A DNA stretch of 64,000 nt from Candidatus Paralachnospira caecorum (GCA_904379015.1 CAJFHG010000001.1:1-64000); one strand, 5' to 3'; positions 33,779 through 43,508 are shown, counted from the first letter of the stretch. Notes: a model not told the origin generated them from the sequence alone. Translations and numbers: made by a program.

Positions 33779-34906
33779 TTATTCTTCTGTTGTTTCCTCT
33801 GCGGGAGCTTCCTCCGCAGCTGTCTCCTCAGAAACAGGAGCCTGCTCCGCAGCCGGCGCCTCCAGCACTTTCATGCTCAGGCTGATCTTCTTGTCTTCTC
33901 CATTGAAATCAACAACCTTCGCCTCGATCTCCTGGCCGATGGAAAGCACATCAGAGGGCTTATCCACATGCTGTCTGGAAATCTGGGAAACATGAAGCAG
34001 CGCGTCAATACCGGGCTCCAGCTCCACAAATGCGCCGAAATCTGTCATTCTCGCCACACGGCCTGTTACGATATTACCCGCCGCATAGTTCTCAGCCGCG
34101 TGCACCCAGGGATTCTCCTCCGGGAATTTCAGGCTCAGGGCAATCTTGTCGCCGTTGATATCTTTGATAAAGGCTCTGATCTCCTCGCCTACCTTGAAGA
34201 CCTTCTTGGGATTCTCCACACGGCCCCAGGACATCTCGGAGATATGAAGCAGTCCGTCTGCTCCTCCCAGATCGATGAAGGCGCCGAAATCTGTGATATT
34301 CTTTACGATGCCTTCCACAGTCTGTCCAACCTCGATGCGCTCAAACAGCTCTTTCTGCATCTCTGCTTTCTTTGCCAGAAGCAGCTGCTTGCGGTTGCCG
34401 ATGATTCTTCTCTTCCTGGGATTGAACTCTGTGATCACAAATTCAATGTCCTGATCGGCATACTTGTCCAGATTCTTCTCATAGGTATCTGAAACAAGAC
34501 TCGCGGGGATGAACACTCTCGCGCCTTCCACATTGACGCTCAAACCGCCGTCCAGTACCTGTACCACCTTCGCTGTCAGGACTTCTCCGCTGTTGAAGGC
34601 CTCCTCCAGGCGTTTGTTGCCGCGGTCAACCGCCAGTCTCTTATAAGAAAGCAGCACCTGGCCCTCTCCGTCATTGACTTTGATGACCTTTGCCTCCATC
34701 TCATCGCCCACATGCACCACGCTTGTCAAATCCAAAGAGGAGTCATTTGTATATTCACTCTTGGTAATGATGCCGTCTGACTTGTAACCTATATTTAAGA
34801 TGATCTCATCTTCCTTAACACCGATAACTGTGCCAGTGACTACCTCTCCTGTTCTGATTGTTTTTAATGATTCTTCCAACATCTGTTCAAAACTTAATTC
34901 TGACAT
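33779..34906 (-). CDS. rpsA: S1-domain ribosomal protein (RpsA homologue)
   Basis: 375 residues with four S1 repeats: GEVVTGTVIGVKEDEIIL, GEVLTAKVVQVLDGGLSV, GQTVEGIVKNITDFGAFIDLGG and GNIVTGRVARMTDFGAFVELEP. The first two are divergent, the last two are the canonical RNA-binding type. The C-terminus is an acidic Glu/Ala tail. E. coli S1 has six repeats; the four-repeat form is usual in low-GC Gram-positives. Its start lies inside the end of ispH (20-base overlap); in many Clostridia the two are a single fused protein. Confidence 0.92.
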   Translation of the reverse strand: MSELSFEQMLEESLKTIRTGEVVTGTVIGVKEDEIILNIGYKSDGIITKSEYTNDSSLDLTSVVHVGDEMEAKVIKVNDGEGQVLLSYKRLAVDRGNKRLEEAFNSGEVLTAKVVQVLDGGLSVNVEGARVFIPASLVSDTYEKNLDKYADQDIEFVITEFNPRKRRIIGNRKQLLLAKKAEMQKELFERIEVGQTVEGIVKNITDFGAFIDLGGADGLLHISEMSWGRVENPKKVFKVGEEIRAFIKDINGDKIALSLKFPEENPWVHAAENYAAGNIVTGRVARMTDFGAFVELEPGIDALLHVSQISRQHVDKPSDVLSIGQEIEAKVVDFNGEDKKISLSMKVLEAPAAEQAPVSEETAAEEAPAEETTEE

Positions 34907-35741
34907 TCCTTTGAACCTCCTCGATGATATGATTGGGGGTGGATGCCCCCGCTGTAATACCTACGCTTCGTCTGCCCTCCAGCCACTCTTTCTGCAAGTC
35001 CCGGATCGTCTGAATATAGTAAGTATTGTTGCATTCCTTTCTGCAGATTTCATATAGCTTCTGGGTATTAGAGCTGTGCTTTCCGCCAATTACCAACATC
35101 ACATCAATTTTGGAGGCGAGCTTTCTTGCTTCGGCCTGACGTTCATGGGTAGCACTGCAGATAGTATTCACAACAATACTATCATAACTCTTTTTTAATA
35201 TGATTTCAACCAAAACTTGAAATTTATTGTAATTAAATGTCGTTTGGGAAACAATGCACAGCCTTGTCCCTTCCGGAAACTTCAGACGCTCCGCTTCCTC
35301 GGGGGATTCGATCACATACGCCTTCCCCGAGCACCAGCCTCTGATCCCCTCTACCTCCGGATGGCTCCCATCTCCGACGATCACGATCGTTCTTCCCTTT
35401 TCAGATTCTTCCCTGACGATGTTGTGGATCTTTTTTACAAAGGGACAGGTCGCGTCCACCACCCGAAGCCCCTGTGCTTCCAGCTTTTCGCAGATCCGTC
35501 TGCTGACGCCGTGGGAGCGGATGACCACAGTGCCCTCTGTCACCTGCTCAAGCTCCTCCTCACTGTTCAGCACGCGGACGCCTTTTTCTTCCAGATCCCG
35601 CACGACCTCTTCATTATGAATGATGGGGCCGTAGGTATAAAGAGGCGCCCCTCCTGCCTGTCCTGCCTGCTCATAAACCGTATCCACCGCCCGCTTTACG
35701 CCGAAGCAGAACCCCGCGGTCTTTGCCACTACTACTTTCAT
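34887..35741 (-). CDS. ispH: 4-hydroxy-3-methylbut-2-enyl diphosphate reductase
   Basis: 284 residues. The last enzyme of the MEP isoprenoid pathway, making IPP and DMAPP with a [4Fe-4S] cluster. The three cluster cysteines are seen in TAGFCFGVKRAV, DATCPFVKKIH and VNTICSATHERQ; the ERQ and GGKHSSNTQKL motifs also fit. It starts three bases after cmk ends and overlaps rpsA by 20 bases, the cmk-ispH-rpsA order known from Clostridia. Confidence 0.96.
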   Translation of the reverse strand: MKVVVAKTAGFCFGVKRAVDTVYEQAGQAGGAPLYTYGPIIHNEEVVRDLEEKGVRVLNSEEELEQVTEGTVVIRSHGVSRRICEKLEAQGLRVVDATCPFVKKIHNIVREESEKGRTIVIVGDGSHPEVEGIRGWCSGKAYVIESPEEAERLKFPEGTRLCIVSQTTFNYNKFQVLVEIILKKSYDSIVVNTICSATHERQAEARKLASKIDVMLVIGGKHSSNTQKLYEICRKECNNTYYIQTIRDLQKEWLEGRRSVGITAGASTPNHIIEEVQRNVRIKF

Positions 35742-35744
35742 GAT

Positions 35745-36440
35745 CTAAGCATCCGTCCCTTTTTTTTGTTTTTCTCCGTCCGTGCCGGAAAGATATCCGA
35801 TGATCGTCCCTGCCACCTCTTCGATGCTCATATGGGAAGAATCCAGGCAGACGGCATCCTCTGCTTTTTTCAGCGGAGAATTTTCCCGGTGCATATCCTG
35901 ATAATCCCTGTTCCGGATATCCTGCTCAATCTCCTCTATCTTACAGGGAATTCCCTTTTCTGTCAATTCCTGAAATCTGCGCCGGGCCCGCGTTTCCGCG
36001 CTGGCCGTCAGATAGATCTTCAGATCCGCGCCGGGCAGAACGACAGTCCCGATGTCCCGGCCGTCCATTACCACATTCTCGGAAGCGGCAATTTTCTGCT
36101 GCATCTCAACTAACTTGGCGCGGACAGCGCTGTATTTTGACGTGGCGGAAGCCCATTTGCCCGCCTCCTCTGTCCGGAGCCTGTCCGTCACATTTTTCCC
36201 GTTGAGATAGACCTGCTGGCTGCCGTTCTCATAGGCGATGGAAATGTCCGCTTCCCCGCACGCTCCGTTTATGGCCGTCTCATCGTCAGGCGAAAATCCC
36301 TTTTCCATAAAGAACAGTCCCATGGCGCGGTACATGGCCCCTGTATCCACGTAAATATAATTCAGCTTTCTGGCGATCAGCTTCGCGATCGTGCTCTTTC
36401 CGGCCCCCGCCGGTCCGTCTATGGCAATATTGATACTCAT
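35745..36440 (-). CDS. cmk: Cytidylate kinase
   Basis: 231 residues. P-loop GPAGAGKST, substrate motifs YVDTGAMYRAMG and VMDGRDIGTVVLPGA, and the lid RARRRFQELTEKG are all present. Phosphorylates CMP and dCMP. It follows the FAD-dependent oxidoreductase gene by 59 bases and precedes ispH by three. Confidence 0.96.
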   Translation of the reverse strand: MSINIAIDGPAGAGKSTIAKLIARKLNYIYVDTGAMYRAMGLFFMEKGFSPDDETAINGACGEADISIAYENGSQQVYLNGKNVTDRLRTEEAGKWASATSKYSAVRAKLVEMQQKIAASENVVMDGRDIGTVVLPGADLKIYLTASAETRARRRFQELTEKGIPCKIEEIEQDIRNRDYQDMHRENSPLKKAEDAVCLDSSHMSIEEVAGTIIGYLSGTDGEKQKKGTDA

Positions 36441-36499
36441 ATTTTCTCCCGATCCTTTCCTGCTTGGTTCCCGCGGTCTGCCCCGGGATCCGCTCTGCC

Positions 36500-37762
36500 T
36501 CAGAGTCCTTCATCTGCCCCGGCGCTTTTTCCGGCCGCGTAGCCGGTAGACCAGGCAATCTGAAGATTATAGCCTCCCGTGAACGCGTCCACATCCAGCA
36601 CCTCGCCGGCAAAATAAAGCCCCCGCACATATTTGGATTCCATGGTGGCGGGATTGATCTCCTGCACCTTCACGCCGCCCTGGGTGATAATGGCTTCCCG
36701 GAAATCCCGCAGCCCGGTGAGGGTGAGAGGAAATGCCTTCGTCAGTCTGACCAGCGCCGCCCGCTCTGACCTGGAAATCTCATGGACCCTTTTTTCCCCT
36801 GGAATCCCGCTCCGCTCCACCATGACCGGGATCAGCCTGGCAGGATAAAGGGCATCCAGAGAATTTTTAAACTGTTTGTTCTTTGCCTGTTCAAAATCCT
36901 TCAGGATCCTGTGATCCAGCTGTTCCTCTGTAAGTGCCGGTTTCAGATCGATGGAAAGCAGCAGCGGTTTTTTCCTGATCCTTCCGGCCGCCATACTGCT
37001 TCCGCTCAGAACGGCCGGCCCGCTGACGCCCCAGTGGGTAAACAGCATTTCCCCGAATTCTTCAAACAGACATTTTTTTCCGTCATATATGGAAACCCGC
37101 ACATTGCGCAGGGAAAGACCGGCCAGCCTTCCGGCCCAGTCTCCCTCCGTCTCAAAGGGAACCAGCGCCGGAGAAAGCTCCGTCACCTGATGTCCGGCTT
37201 CCTTTGCGAAACGGTATCCGTCTCCCGTCGAGCCCGTCGCCGGATAGGAAAGACCGCCGGTGGCGACGATCACCGCGTCCGCAGCATATTCCTTTCCGCC
37301 GGCTGTGCGGACCCCGGCCACCCGTTTCTTTTCCCCGCCGTCTTCCTCCTCTGTCCTGATTTCCGAGACCGTTTCTCCCAGTCTGACTTCCACATGGTTT
37401 TCCGAAAGCATCCTGCTCAGGCAGGCGATCACATCTGACGCATGATCTGATGCCGGAAAAACCCGGTTTCCCCGTTCTGTTTTCAGCTTCAGCCCTCCGT
37501 CAGTCAGAAACGCTTTCATATCCTGGCTGGTGAATCCGTAAAAAGCACTGTACAGAAATTTCCGGTTGGTCACCACATGGGACAGGAGGGTCTCTGTATC
37601 ACAGTCGTTGGTCACATTGCAGCGGCCCTTCCCGGTAATATAAAGTTTCTTTCCCAGCTTTTCATTTTTTTCCAGAAGCGTTACATGGCTTCCCTCTCCG
37701 GAAGCGCATATGGCAGCCATCATGCCGGCCGCTCCGCCGCCGATCACCACAATCTGTTTCAT
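36500..37762 (-). CDS. HI0933/BaiN-family NAD(P)/FAD-dependent oxidoreductase
   Basis: 420 residues. The FAD-binding Rossmann motif is VIGGGAAGMMAAICASGEG, a characteristic GRCNVTND follows, and the C-terminus has GGVKVQEINPATMESKYVRGLYFAGEVLDVDAFTGGYNLQIAWSTG-type flavin contacts (seen as GLYFAGEVLDVDAFTGGYNL). Homologues named BaiN act on bile acids in Clostridium scindens, but the wider family is present in bacteria with no such role and the native reaction is unclear. First gene of the unit with cmk, ispH and rpsA. Confidence 0.9.
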   Translation of the reverse strand: MKQIVVIGGGAAGMMAAICASGEGSHVTLLEKNEKLGKKLYITGKGRCNVTNDCDTETLLSHVVTNRKFLYSAFYGFTSQDMKAFLTDGGLKLKTERGNRVFPASDHASDVIACLSRMLSENHVEVRLGETVSEIRTEEEDGGEKKRVAGVRTAGGKEYAADAVIVATGGLSYPATGSTGDGYRFAKEAGHQVTELSPALVPFETEGDWAGRLAGLSLRNVRVSIYDGKKCLFEEFGEMLFTHWGVSGPAVLSGSSMAAGRIRKKPLLLSIDLKPALTEEQLDHRILKDFEQAKNKQFKNSLDALYPARLIPVMVERSGIPGEKRVHEISRSERAALVRLTKAFPLTLTGLRDFREAIITQGGVKVQEINPATMESKYVRGLYFAGEVLDVDAFTGGYNLQIAWSTGYAAGKSAGADEGL

Positions 37763-37812
37763 AGCTCTCCTTCCTGACCCCGGAAATCCTGTTCCGGTAT
37801 GCCAGCCTCTTC

Positions 37813-37841
37813 ATTATATTTCATATCTGCGGCTCCGTCAA
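37813..37841 (-). promoter_or_regulatory. Sigma-A promoter for the oxidoreductase-cmk-ispH-rpsA unit
   Basis: Minus strand: TTGACG (37841-37836), 17 bp, TATAAT (37818-37813). Confidence 0.7.
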
Positions 37842-37848
37842 ACTGATA

Positions 37849-37877
37849 TTGCAATTCTGTCCGCTCCCCGTTAAAAT
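37849..37877 (+). promoter_or_regulatory. Sigma-A promoter for the DUF362 gene
   Basis: TTGCAA (37849-37854), 17 bp, TAAAAT (37872-37877). Its -35 box lies eight bases from that of the divergent promoter. AAGGAGG ribosome-binding site follows. Confidence 0.65.
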
Positions 37878-37898
37878 ATAAGCAAAAAGGAGGCTGCC

Positions 37899-39005
37899 AT
37901 GAAGAAAAACGATATCTTTCTCATATACGGAACCGACTACAAAAAAATGACCCGGGAGATCCTGGAGGCCGCGGACCTGGCCGGCATGATCGGAGACCGG
38001 GACGCCCGCATCGGCTTCAAGCCGAACCTGGTACTGGCAAAGCCGCCCGAATCGGGCGCCACCACCCACGCCGAGCTTCTGGCCGGAACCATCGAATATC
38101 TTCACGCCCATGGTTTTCACAACATCCGGATCATGGAGGGCTCCTGGGTCGGGGGCGACACAGAGCGCGCCTTCCGCGCGGCCGGCTATGACAGGATCGC
38201 CGGACAGTACAGGATTCCCCTGATCAATCTGCAGAAGGACAGCGCCCGGGAATACGACGCGGCCGGAATGAAAATCCGCCTCTGCGACGCGGCCGCTTCC
38301 GTTGATTTCATGATCAACATGCCGGTGCTGAAGGGGCACTGCCAGACCCGCATTACCTGCGCCCTGAAAAACAATAAGGGCGTGATCCCCAACAGTGAAA
38401 AACGGCGGTTCCACACGCTCGGGCTTCATAAGCCGATCGCCCACCTGAACACCATCGCGCGAAATGACTTCATCCTGGTGGACAATATCTGCGGAGACCT
38501 GGATTTTGAAGAAGGCGGAAGCCCTGTCCCCATGGACCGGATCCTGGCCTTTGCCGATCCGGTTCTCTGTGACGCTTTTGTATGTGACACCATGGGATAT
38601 GCTGTCGAGGATGTTCCCTATATTTCCATGGCGGAAAAGCTGGGCGTCGGAAGCGCGGATCTCTCTTCCGCTTCTGTCCATATGCTCAACCATCCCGGCG
38701 AAGTCCGGACGATCACGCCCTCCGGAAAAGTGGCCCGTCTCGCCAGATATGTGACTGCCTCCGATGCCTGCAGCGCCTGCTACGGAGCCCTGATCCATGC
38801 CCTGAACCAGCTGGATGAAGAGGGATTTCTGGATCGTTCCTTTCAGAAAAACCCGGTTGCCGTCGGACAGGGATTCCGTTCAGCCAGCGGTCCGATCGGC
38901 GTGGGAAACTGTACGCGCCGGTTTGCATGCAGCCAGCCCGGCTGCCCGCCCTCTACCAATGAAATCCTCAGCTTTCTGAAAGAGCACTGGAAAGGCAGAT
39001 CCTGA
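37899..39005 (+). CDS. DUF362-domain protein
   Basis: 368 residues. The family features are KPNLVLAKPPESGATTHAELL near the start, an Asp/Gly-rich MINMPVLKGHCQTRITCALKNN-type core (seen as INMPVLKGHCQTRITCALKN) and AFADPVLCDAF. The usual C-terminal ferredoxin-like 4Cys motifs are absent; instead there are scattered cysteines (SACYGAL; CTRRFACSQPGCPP) that could hold a cluster. The role of DUF362 is unsettled. Single-gene unit. Confidence 0.85.
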   Translation: MKKNDIFLIYGTDYKKMTREILEAADLAGMIGDRDARIGFKPNLVLAKPPESGATTHAELLAGTIEYLHAHGFHNIRIMEGSWVGGDTERAFRAAGYDRIAGQYRIPLINLQKDSAREYDAAGMKIRLCDAAASVDFMINMPVLKGHCQTRITCALKNNKGVIPNSEKRRFHTLGLHKPIAHLNTIARNDFILVDNICGDLDFEEGGSPVPMDRILAFADPVLCDAFVCDTMGYAVEDVPYISMAEKLGVGSADLSSASVHMLNHPGEVRTITPSGKVARLARYVTASDACSACYGALIHALNQLDEEGFLDRSFQKNPVAVGQGFRSASGPIGVGNCTRRFACSQPGCPPSTNEILSFLKEHWKGRS

Positions 39006-39020
39006 TGATCGCTGACCGCT

Positions 39021-39066
39021 GCCCGACGGGGGCCGCCCGTGCAGGCACGGCGGTCGTCCTTCGGGC
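39021..39066. other. Long GC-rich imperfect hairpin between DUF362 and M16 genes
   Basis: Arms of about 22 bases (39021-39042 and 39045-39066), most positions paired with a few mismatches and one bulge, loop of only two bases. No T-run. It sits between two convergent genes and could act as a 3'-end stabiliser or terminator, or be a mobile palindrome. Confidence 0.45.
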
Positions 39067-39094
39067 ATATCGCACAACAGGGACAGGCCGGCGC

Positions 39095-40366
39095 CTACGC
39101 GTCCAGCCTGTTCATGATCTGTCTCAGTTTTTTCTCAAACTCTCTGCTTTTCTTTCCCTTCACCGCCACAGTCATATTGTTTGTCCGGAAGATCTCCTCT
39201 GCCATCCGCGTCATATCCTCTTCCGTCACCTGACGGCTGCTCCTGATCTCCTCTTCCCTGTCTGTACTGCACATTTCCAGAATATGACAGTCATACGCTC
39301 TGTTCCAGTTGAAATCCGCCGCGTCATCCAGCTCCATATCCCGGTTGTCCTCATAACGGACACGCACATACTGCAGGTTCTCCGCCGATCTCTTTGCCTG
39401 CCGGAAAATCTCGATCGTCCTGTCAAAGGCTTTCAGCAGCTTTCCAGGAGCCACCTCATAGCTGACCCGTATGGCTCCGATGTTCTGATAGCGTTCAAAC
39501 TCTTCCTCATAACTGTAAATATACCCCGTCTTCTCTGACAGTTCCTGATAAAAAGGACAGCAGTCCCCCGCGAAGAGCATATCAAAGAACAAACGCTGAC
39601 AGGCATCTGTGTAGCGGAGCGTATCCACATCAAAGGAAATGGATACTTCTGTCGTGTCCCCGTCCAGAAAACACAGCTCCGGCTTACGCCTGAAAAACGG
39701 CTCCGGAACAGGCGCAAGATTCATCCGTCTGGGAAAGGCGCAGGAAAGCCGTTTTGTATCCAGAAGACTGACCAGCCGTCCGAGATCTTCCTTCCGGCAC
39801 TGCCCCGTCACATAAAAAAACACATTTCCTCTGGAAAGCAGCTTTTCCCTGTAAGCGGATAATTCATTCTTCCCGATCCTGTCAATGATTTTTCTCTTTC
39901 CCGCGATTTCCCGGGCAAGGGAGGTTCCTTTCCAGACCAGCTTTTCCATGCGCCGCTCTATGGAATCTTTCTCATCGTATTCCCGGATCTCCGCTCTGAT
40001 CCTTTTGCGCTCTGTACGGACTTCTTTTTCTGAAAGGACCAGAGGATCCAGAAGCCGCGCAAAAATCCCGGCGGCCTCCTGGAAATGGCAGGAGGCTCCG
40101 GAAATGCTGAACTGAATGAATTCCTTGTATGTACAGCCGTTGAAGGACAGTCCCAGACGGTCCAGGACCTGATAAAGCCCTCCCTCCATCAGCACATTGA
40201 TATTCCGGATCACCACATGCTCAAAAAAATGAGAGATCCCGTTCTCCGTTTTTCTCTCATACATGGAACCGCCCTTCACATACATACACAGGCAGAATTT
40301 ATGCAGATGGGGATTCAGATAAGAATAGACGGGAATCCCCGAAATTGTGTCAATGCGTTTTTCCAT
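39095..40366 (-). CDS. M16-family metallopeptidase (insulinase-like)
   Basis: 423 residues from ATG 40366 (GGTGG site); the longer reading begins with TTG. The inverted zinc motif HxxEH appears as HFFEH in GISHFFEHVVIR, followed about 75 residues later by the zinc Glu in RAEIREYDEKDS. The second M16 half (about 215-420) has the inactive-domain features. Gly-Gly in YVKGGSMYERKTENGISH is typical. Function unknown, perhaps processing of a peptide. It reads after the decarboxylase cluster but is separated from it by a terminator. Confidence 0.85.
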   Translation of the reverse strand: MEKRIDTISGIPVYSYLNPHLHKFCLCMYVKGGSMYERKTENGISHFFEHVVIRNINVLMEGGLYQVLDRLGLSFNGCTYKEFIQFSISGASCHFQEAAGIFARLLDPLVLSEKEVRTERKRIRAEIREYDEKDSIERRMEKLVWKGTSLAREIAGKRKIIDRIGKNELSAYREKLLSRGNVFFYVTGQCRKEDLGRLVSLLDTKRLSCAFPRRMNLAPVPEPFFRRKPELCFLDGDTTEVSISFDVDTLRYTDACQRLFFDMLFAGDCCPFYQELSEKTGYIYSYEEEFERYQNIGAIRVSYEVAPGKLLKAFDRTIEIFRQAKRSAENLQYVRVRYEDNRDMELDDAADFNWNRAYDCHILEMCSTDREEEIRSSRQVTEEDMTRMAEEIFRTNNMTVAVKGKKSREFEKKLRQIMNRLDA

Positions 40367-40410
40367 CAATTGTCCACCTGATCATCTGATATCGATCATC
40401 CAGAAGAACA

Positions 40411-40429
40411 GCCCGTCGAAAAGACGGGC
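40411..40429 (-). terminator. Terminator after the decarboxylase cluster
   Basis: GCCCGTC/GACGGGC stem with a 5-base loop; on the minus transcript it is followed by TGTTCTTCT, a modest U-rich tract. Confidence 0.65.
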
Positions 40430-40441
40430 TGCTGCCTTCTG

Positions 40442-41854
40442 TTATACAGGATATGCCTTGCTCTGGGTATCAGCCGAAGCAGGGTCCACTTTTGTTTTCT
40501 GGGCTTCTCTGTATTTGAAGAATTCCACTGCCACCTGGGGGAACAGCGCATAGGAAAGTACATCCTCGTCCTGTTCCTTCCACTGGGACATTTCCGACTC
40601 ATACTGAGCCAGCTTCGGTTCAAGCAGATCGGCAGGACGGCAGGTGATTCTCTTCTCATCACCGATGCATTTCTTGATCACATCCGGATTCATCGGCTTG
40701 ACTGTCTGTCCGAATTCACCGCGAAGAAGCTTTTTGGATTCCTGAGTGACCAGCTTATACCGTTCTCCTGTCAGGACGTTGAATACAGCCTGTGTTCCCA
40801 CGATCTGGCTGGAAGGCGTTACCAGCGGCGGCTCTCCGAAATCTTTTCTGACACGGGGCACTTCCTCGAGAACTTCCTGGAACTTGTCCTCTGCTCCCTG
40901 TTCCTTCAGCTGGGACAGCAGGTTGCTCAGCATGCCGCCGGGCACCTGATACAGCAGGGTCTTAATATTCACGCCCAGCACCTTGGGATTGAGGAGGCCG
41001 CTCTTCAGCGCCTCTTCCCTGATCGGCGTGAAATAATCGGCAATCTCAGAAAGCGCGTTGATATCCAGACCTGTATCATAAGGCGTATCCTTGAACGCCT
41101 CCACCATGACCTCGGTGGCCGGCTGGCTGGTTCCCAGCGCCAGCGGAGACATAGCCGTATCGATGATATCGCAGCCCGCTTCCACTGCCTTCATATAGGT
41201 CATGGAAGCAACGCCGGATGTGTAGTGGGTATGCAGGTCAATGGGCAGCCTGGTCGCGGACTTCAGCGCCTGAACCAGCTCAAATGCCTTAGCCGGAACG
41301 AGAAGACCGGCCATATCCTTGATGCAGATAGAATTCGCGCCCATATCTTCGATCTTCTTCGCGATGTCCATCCAGTAATCCAGCGTGTAGGCATCTCCCA
41401 GCGTATAGGAAAGCGCTACCTGAGCATGTCCGCCCTCCTTGATGGTCGCCTTCACCGCGCACTCCAGATTGCGGATATCATTGAGGCAGTCAAAAATACG
41501 GATGATGTCGATTCCGTTGGCAATGGATTTCTGCACAAAATATTCCACCACATCATCGGGATAATGATTGTATCCCAGGATATTCTGGCCGCGGAACAGC
41601 ATCTGGAGTTTAGTATTCTTGAACCCGTCTCTCAGCTTTCTGAGTCTTTCCCAGGGATCTTCCTTCAGGAAACGCAGGCAGGTATCAAAGGTCGCGCCGC
41701 CCCAGCATTCAACGGAATGGTATCCGATCTGATCCATTTTGTCCACAATGGGGAGCATCTGCTCCGTTGTCATTCTTGTCGCGATCAGACTCTGATGAGC
41801 GTCACGCAGTATCGTCTCGGTAATCTTTACCGGTTTTTTTGCAACTTCTGACAT
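40442..41854 (-). CDS. oadA: Carboxyltransferase subunit (OadA / transcarboxylase 5S type)
   Basis: 470 residues. HMGL-like TIM barrel: ETILRDAHQSLIATRM, the active-site region DIIRIFDCLND, and metal ligands in DLHTHYTSG. It carboxylates pyruvate or decarboxylates oxaloacetate on a biotin carrier; the fused biotin domain that many OadA proteins carry is missing here and is supplied by the separate carrier at 43099. Last gene of the cluster, 23 bases after the beta-subunit gene. Confidence 0.93.
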   Translation of the reverse strand: MSEVAKKPVKITETILRDAHQSLIATRMTTEQMLPIVDKMDQIGYHSVECWGGATFDTCLRFLKEDPWERLRKLRDGFKNTKLQMLFRGQNILGYNHYPDDVVEYFVQKSIANGIDIIRIFDCLNDIRNLECAVKATIKEGGHAQVALSYTLGDAYTLDYWMDIAKKIEDMGANSICIKDMAGLLVPAKAFELVQALKSATRLPIDLHTHYTSGVASMTYMKAVEAGCDIIDTAMSPLALGTSQPATEVMVEAFKDTPYDTGLDINALSEIADYFTPIREEALKSGLLNPKVLGVNIKTLLYQVPGGMLSNLLSQLKEQGAEDKFQEVLEEVPRVRKDFGEPPLVTPSSQIVGTQAVFNVLTGERYKLVTQESKKLLRGEFGQTVKPMNPDVIKKCIGDEKRITCRPADLLEPKLAQYESEMSQWKEQDEDVLSYALFPQVAVEFFKYREAQKTKVDPASADTQSKAYPV

Positions 41855-41877
41855 GTTATTTCCTCCTGTCCTCTCTC

Positions 41878-43002
41878 TTATCTAACACCAAACACGGCCA
41901 TGAAGGTACCGGCCGCCACTGCCGTGCCGATTACGCCGGCCACGTTGGGGCCCATGGCATGCATCAGCAGGAAATTGGTCGGGTCTGCTTCCGCGCCGAC
42001 CTTCTGGGATACACGGGCGGCCATGGGAACTGCCGATACGCCGGCAGATCCGATCAGCGGATTGATCTTTCCGCCGGACAGCTTGCACATCAGTTTGCCC
42101 AGCAGAACGCCGGCTGCTGTGCCGAAGGCAAAAGCGATCAGTCCGAGAAACACGATCTCCAGTGTCTGTATATTCAGGAACGCTTCCGCGCTGGTAGTCG
42201 CGCCGACTGAGGTTCCCAGCAGGATGACCACAATATACATCATCGCGTTGGCCGCGGTCTCTGTCAGCTGCCTTACCACGCCACTCTCCTTAAACAGGTT
42301 GCCCAGCATCAGCATGCCCACAAGCGGCGCCGTAGAAGGCAGGATCAGGCAGACAACGATGGTTACGATGACTGGGAACAGGATCTTTTCCAGCTTGGAC
42401 ACAGGACGGAGCTGCTCCATTTTGATCTTCCGTTCTTTTTCCGTGGTCAGCAGCTTCATGACCGGCGGCTGGATCAGCGGCACCAGAGACATATAGGAAT
42501 AAGCGGCCACTGCGATAGGCCCCAGAATCGCCTGCTGCCCCAGCTTATTCGCCAGGAAAATAGAAGTCGGTCCGTCCGCGCCTCCGATAATGGAGATCGC
42601 GGCCGCGGCTTTGTCACTGAATCCGAACAGCATCGCGCCGATATAGGCCATATAAATACCGAACTGGGCTGCCGCCCCCAGCAGAAAACTGATCGGATTG
42701 GCGATCAAAGGTCCAAAGTCCGTCTGCGCTCCGACTCCAAGGAAAATCAGGCAGGGCAGAATCGCCCATTCATCAAGCTTGAAGAAGTAATAGAGCACTC
42801 CGCCTTCCTCCATGATCGGCGGATAAATGTTTACAAGCAGCATGCCAAAGGCAATAGGTACGAGCAAAAGCGGCTCAAAGCCCTTGGCGATCGCCAGATA
42901 GAGGAACACGCAGGCCACCACGATCATCAGATAATTGCCCCAGGTGAGGCTGAAAAACGCGGTCTGCTCCAGCAGGTTCCCCAACGTATCTAAAATATTC
43001 AT
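41878..43002 (-). CDS. Na+-translocating decarboxylase beta subunit
   Basis: 374 residues from the ATG at 43002 (GGGAGGT six bases upstream). About nine membrane helices. The functional motif [20 protein letters not shown] holds the Asp used in Na+ coupling in OadB/MmdB/GcdB, and the conserved ILLGTSVGA..., [21 protein letters not shown] and [18 protein letters not shown] segments are intact. It couples carboxybiotin decarboxylation to Na+ export. Confidence 0.95.
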   Translation of the reverse strand: MNILDTLGNLLEQTAFFSLTWGNYLMIVVACVFLYLAIAKGFEPLLLVPIAFGMLLVNIYPPIMEEGGVLYYFFKLDEWAILPCLIFLGVGAQTDFGPLIANPISFLLGAAAQFGIYMAYIGAMLFGFSDKAAAAISIIGGADGPTSIFLANKLGQQAILGPIAVAAYSYMSLVPLIQPPVMKLLTTEKERKIKMEQLRPVSKLEKILFPVIVTIVVCLILPSTAPLVGMLMLGNLFKESGVVRQLTETAANAMMYIVVILLGTSVGATTSAEAFLNIQTLEIVFLGLIAFAFGTAAGVLLGKLMCKLSGGKINPLIGSAGVSAVPMAARVSQKVGAEADPTNFLLMHAMGPNVAGVIGTAVAAGTFMAVFGVR

Positions 43003-43098
43003 TGTGCTACCTCCCATTTCTTATTGCATCATCAACTGATTCATCCGGTCCCTTAAGAGGACCGTCGCAGATTTTTTCAAACAACAAAAAATGAGCGG

Positions 43099-43485
43099 TC
43101 AGTTCAGGGTTGCCAGCACTGCTCCGGCAGGGATCTCATCGCCCACTGCCACATCAATGGTCGCGACCGTTCCATCCTCGGGAGCAACAACAGGGATTTC
43201 CATTTTCATGGCTTCGATCACGACGACAGGATCTCCCGCCTTTACAGCCTGTCCTACAGAAGCTGCCAGCTGGAATACCTTGCCTGCCGCGCCGGCCTTC
43301 ACCTGGATCCTGCCTGCCGCGCCGGCCGGAGCTGCCGCCTTGGGTGCGGGCGCCGCCTTGGGCGCAGGGGCTGCCTTGGGTGCGGGTGCGGGTGCAGGAG
43401 CAGCCGCAGGTGCGGGTGCCGCGCCGGTCTCTTCTACGGTTACGTCATATGCCACGCCATTTACTGTGATTGTATAATTTTTCAT
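43099..43485 (-). CDS. Biotin carboxyl carrier subunit
   Basis: 128 residues from ATG 43485 (GGAGG eight bases upstream). N-terminal anchor (MKNYTITVNGVAYDVTVEET), a long Ala/Pro-rich linker (low complexity, repeated APAPKAA units) and a biotinyl domain with the lysine in VIEAMKMEIPV. Carries CO2 between the carboxyltransferases and the beta subunit. Confidence 0.95.
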   Translation of the reverse strand: MKNYTITVNGVAYDVTVEETGAAPAPAAAPAPAPAPKAAPAPKAAPAPKAAAPAGAAGRIQVKAGAAGKVFQLAASVGQAVKAGDPVVVIEAMKMEIPVVAPEDGTVATIDVAVGDEIPAGAVLATLN

Positions 43486-43508
43486 CTTATTTTCCTCCAA
43501 AATTTATT

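Noticed and set aside
43310..43440. Tandem DNA repeat in the biotin carrier gene
   Set aside because: It encodes the normal Ala/Pro linker of such carriers; low complexity at protein level explains it.
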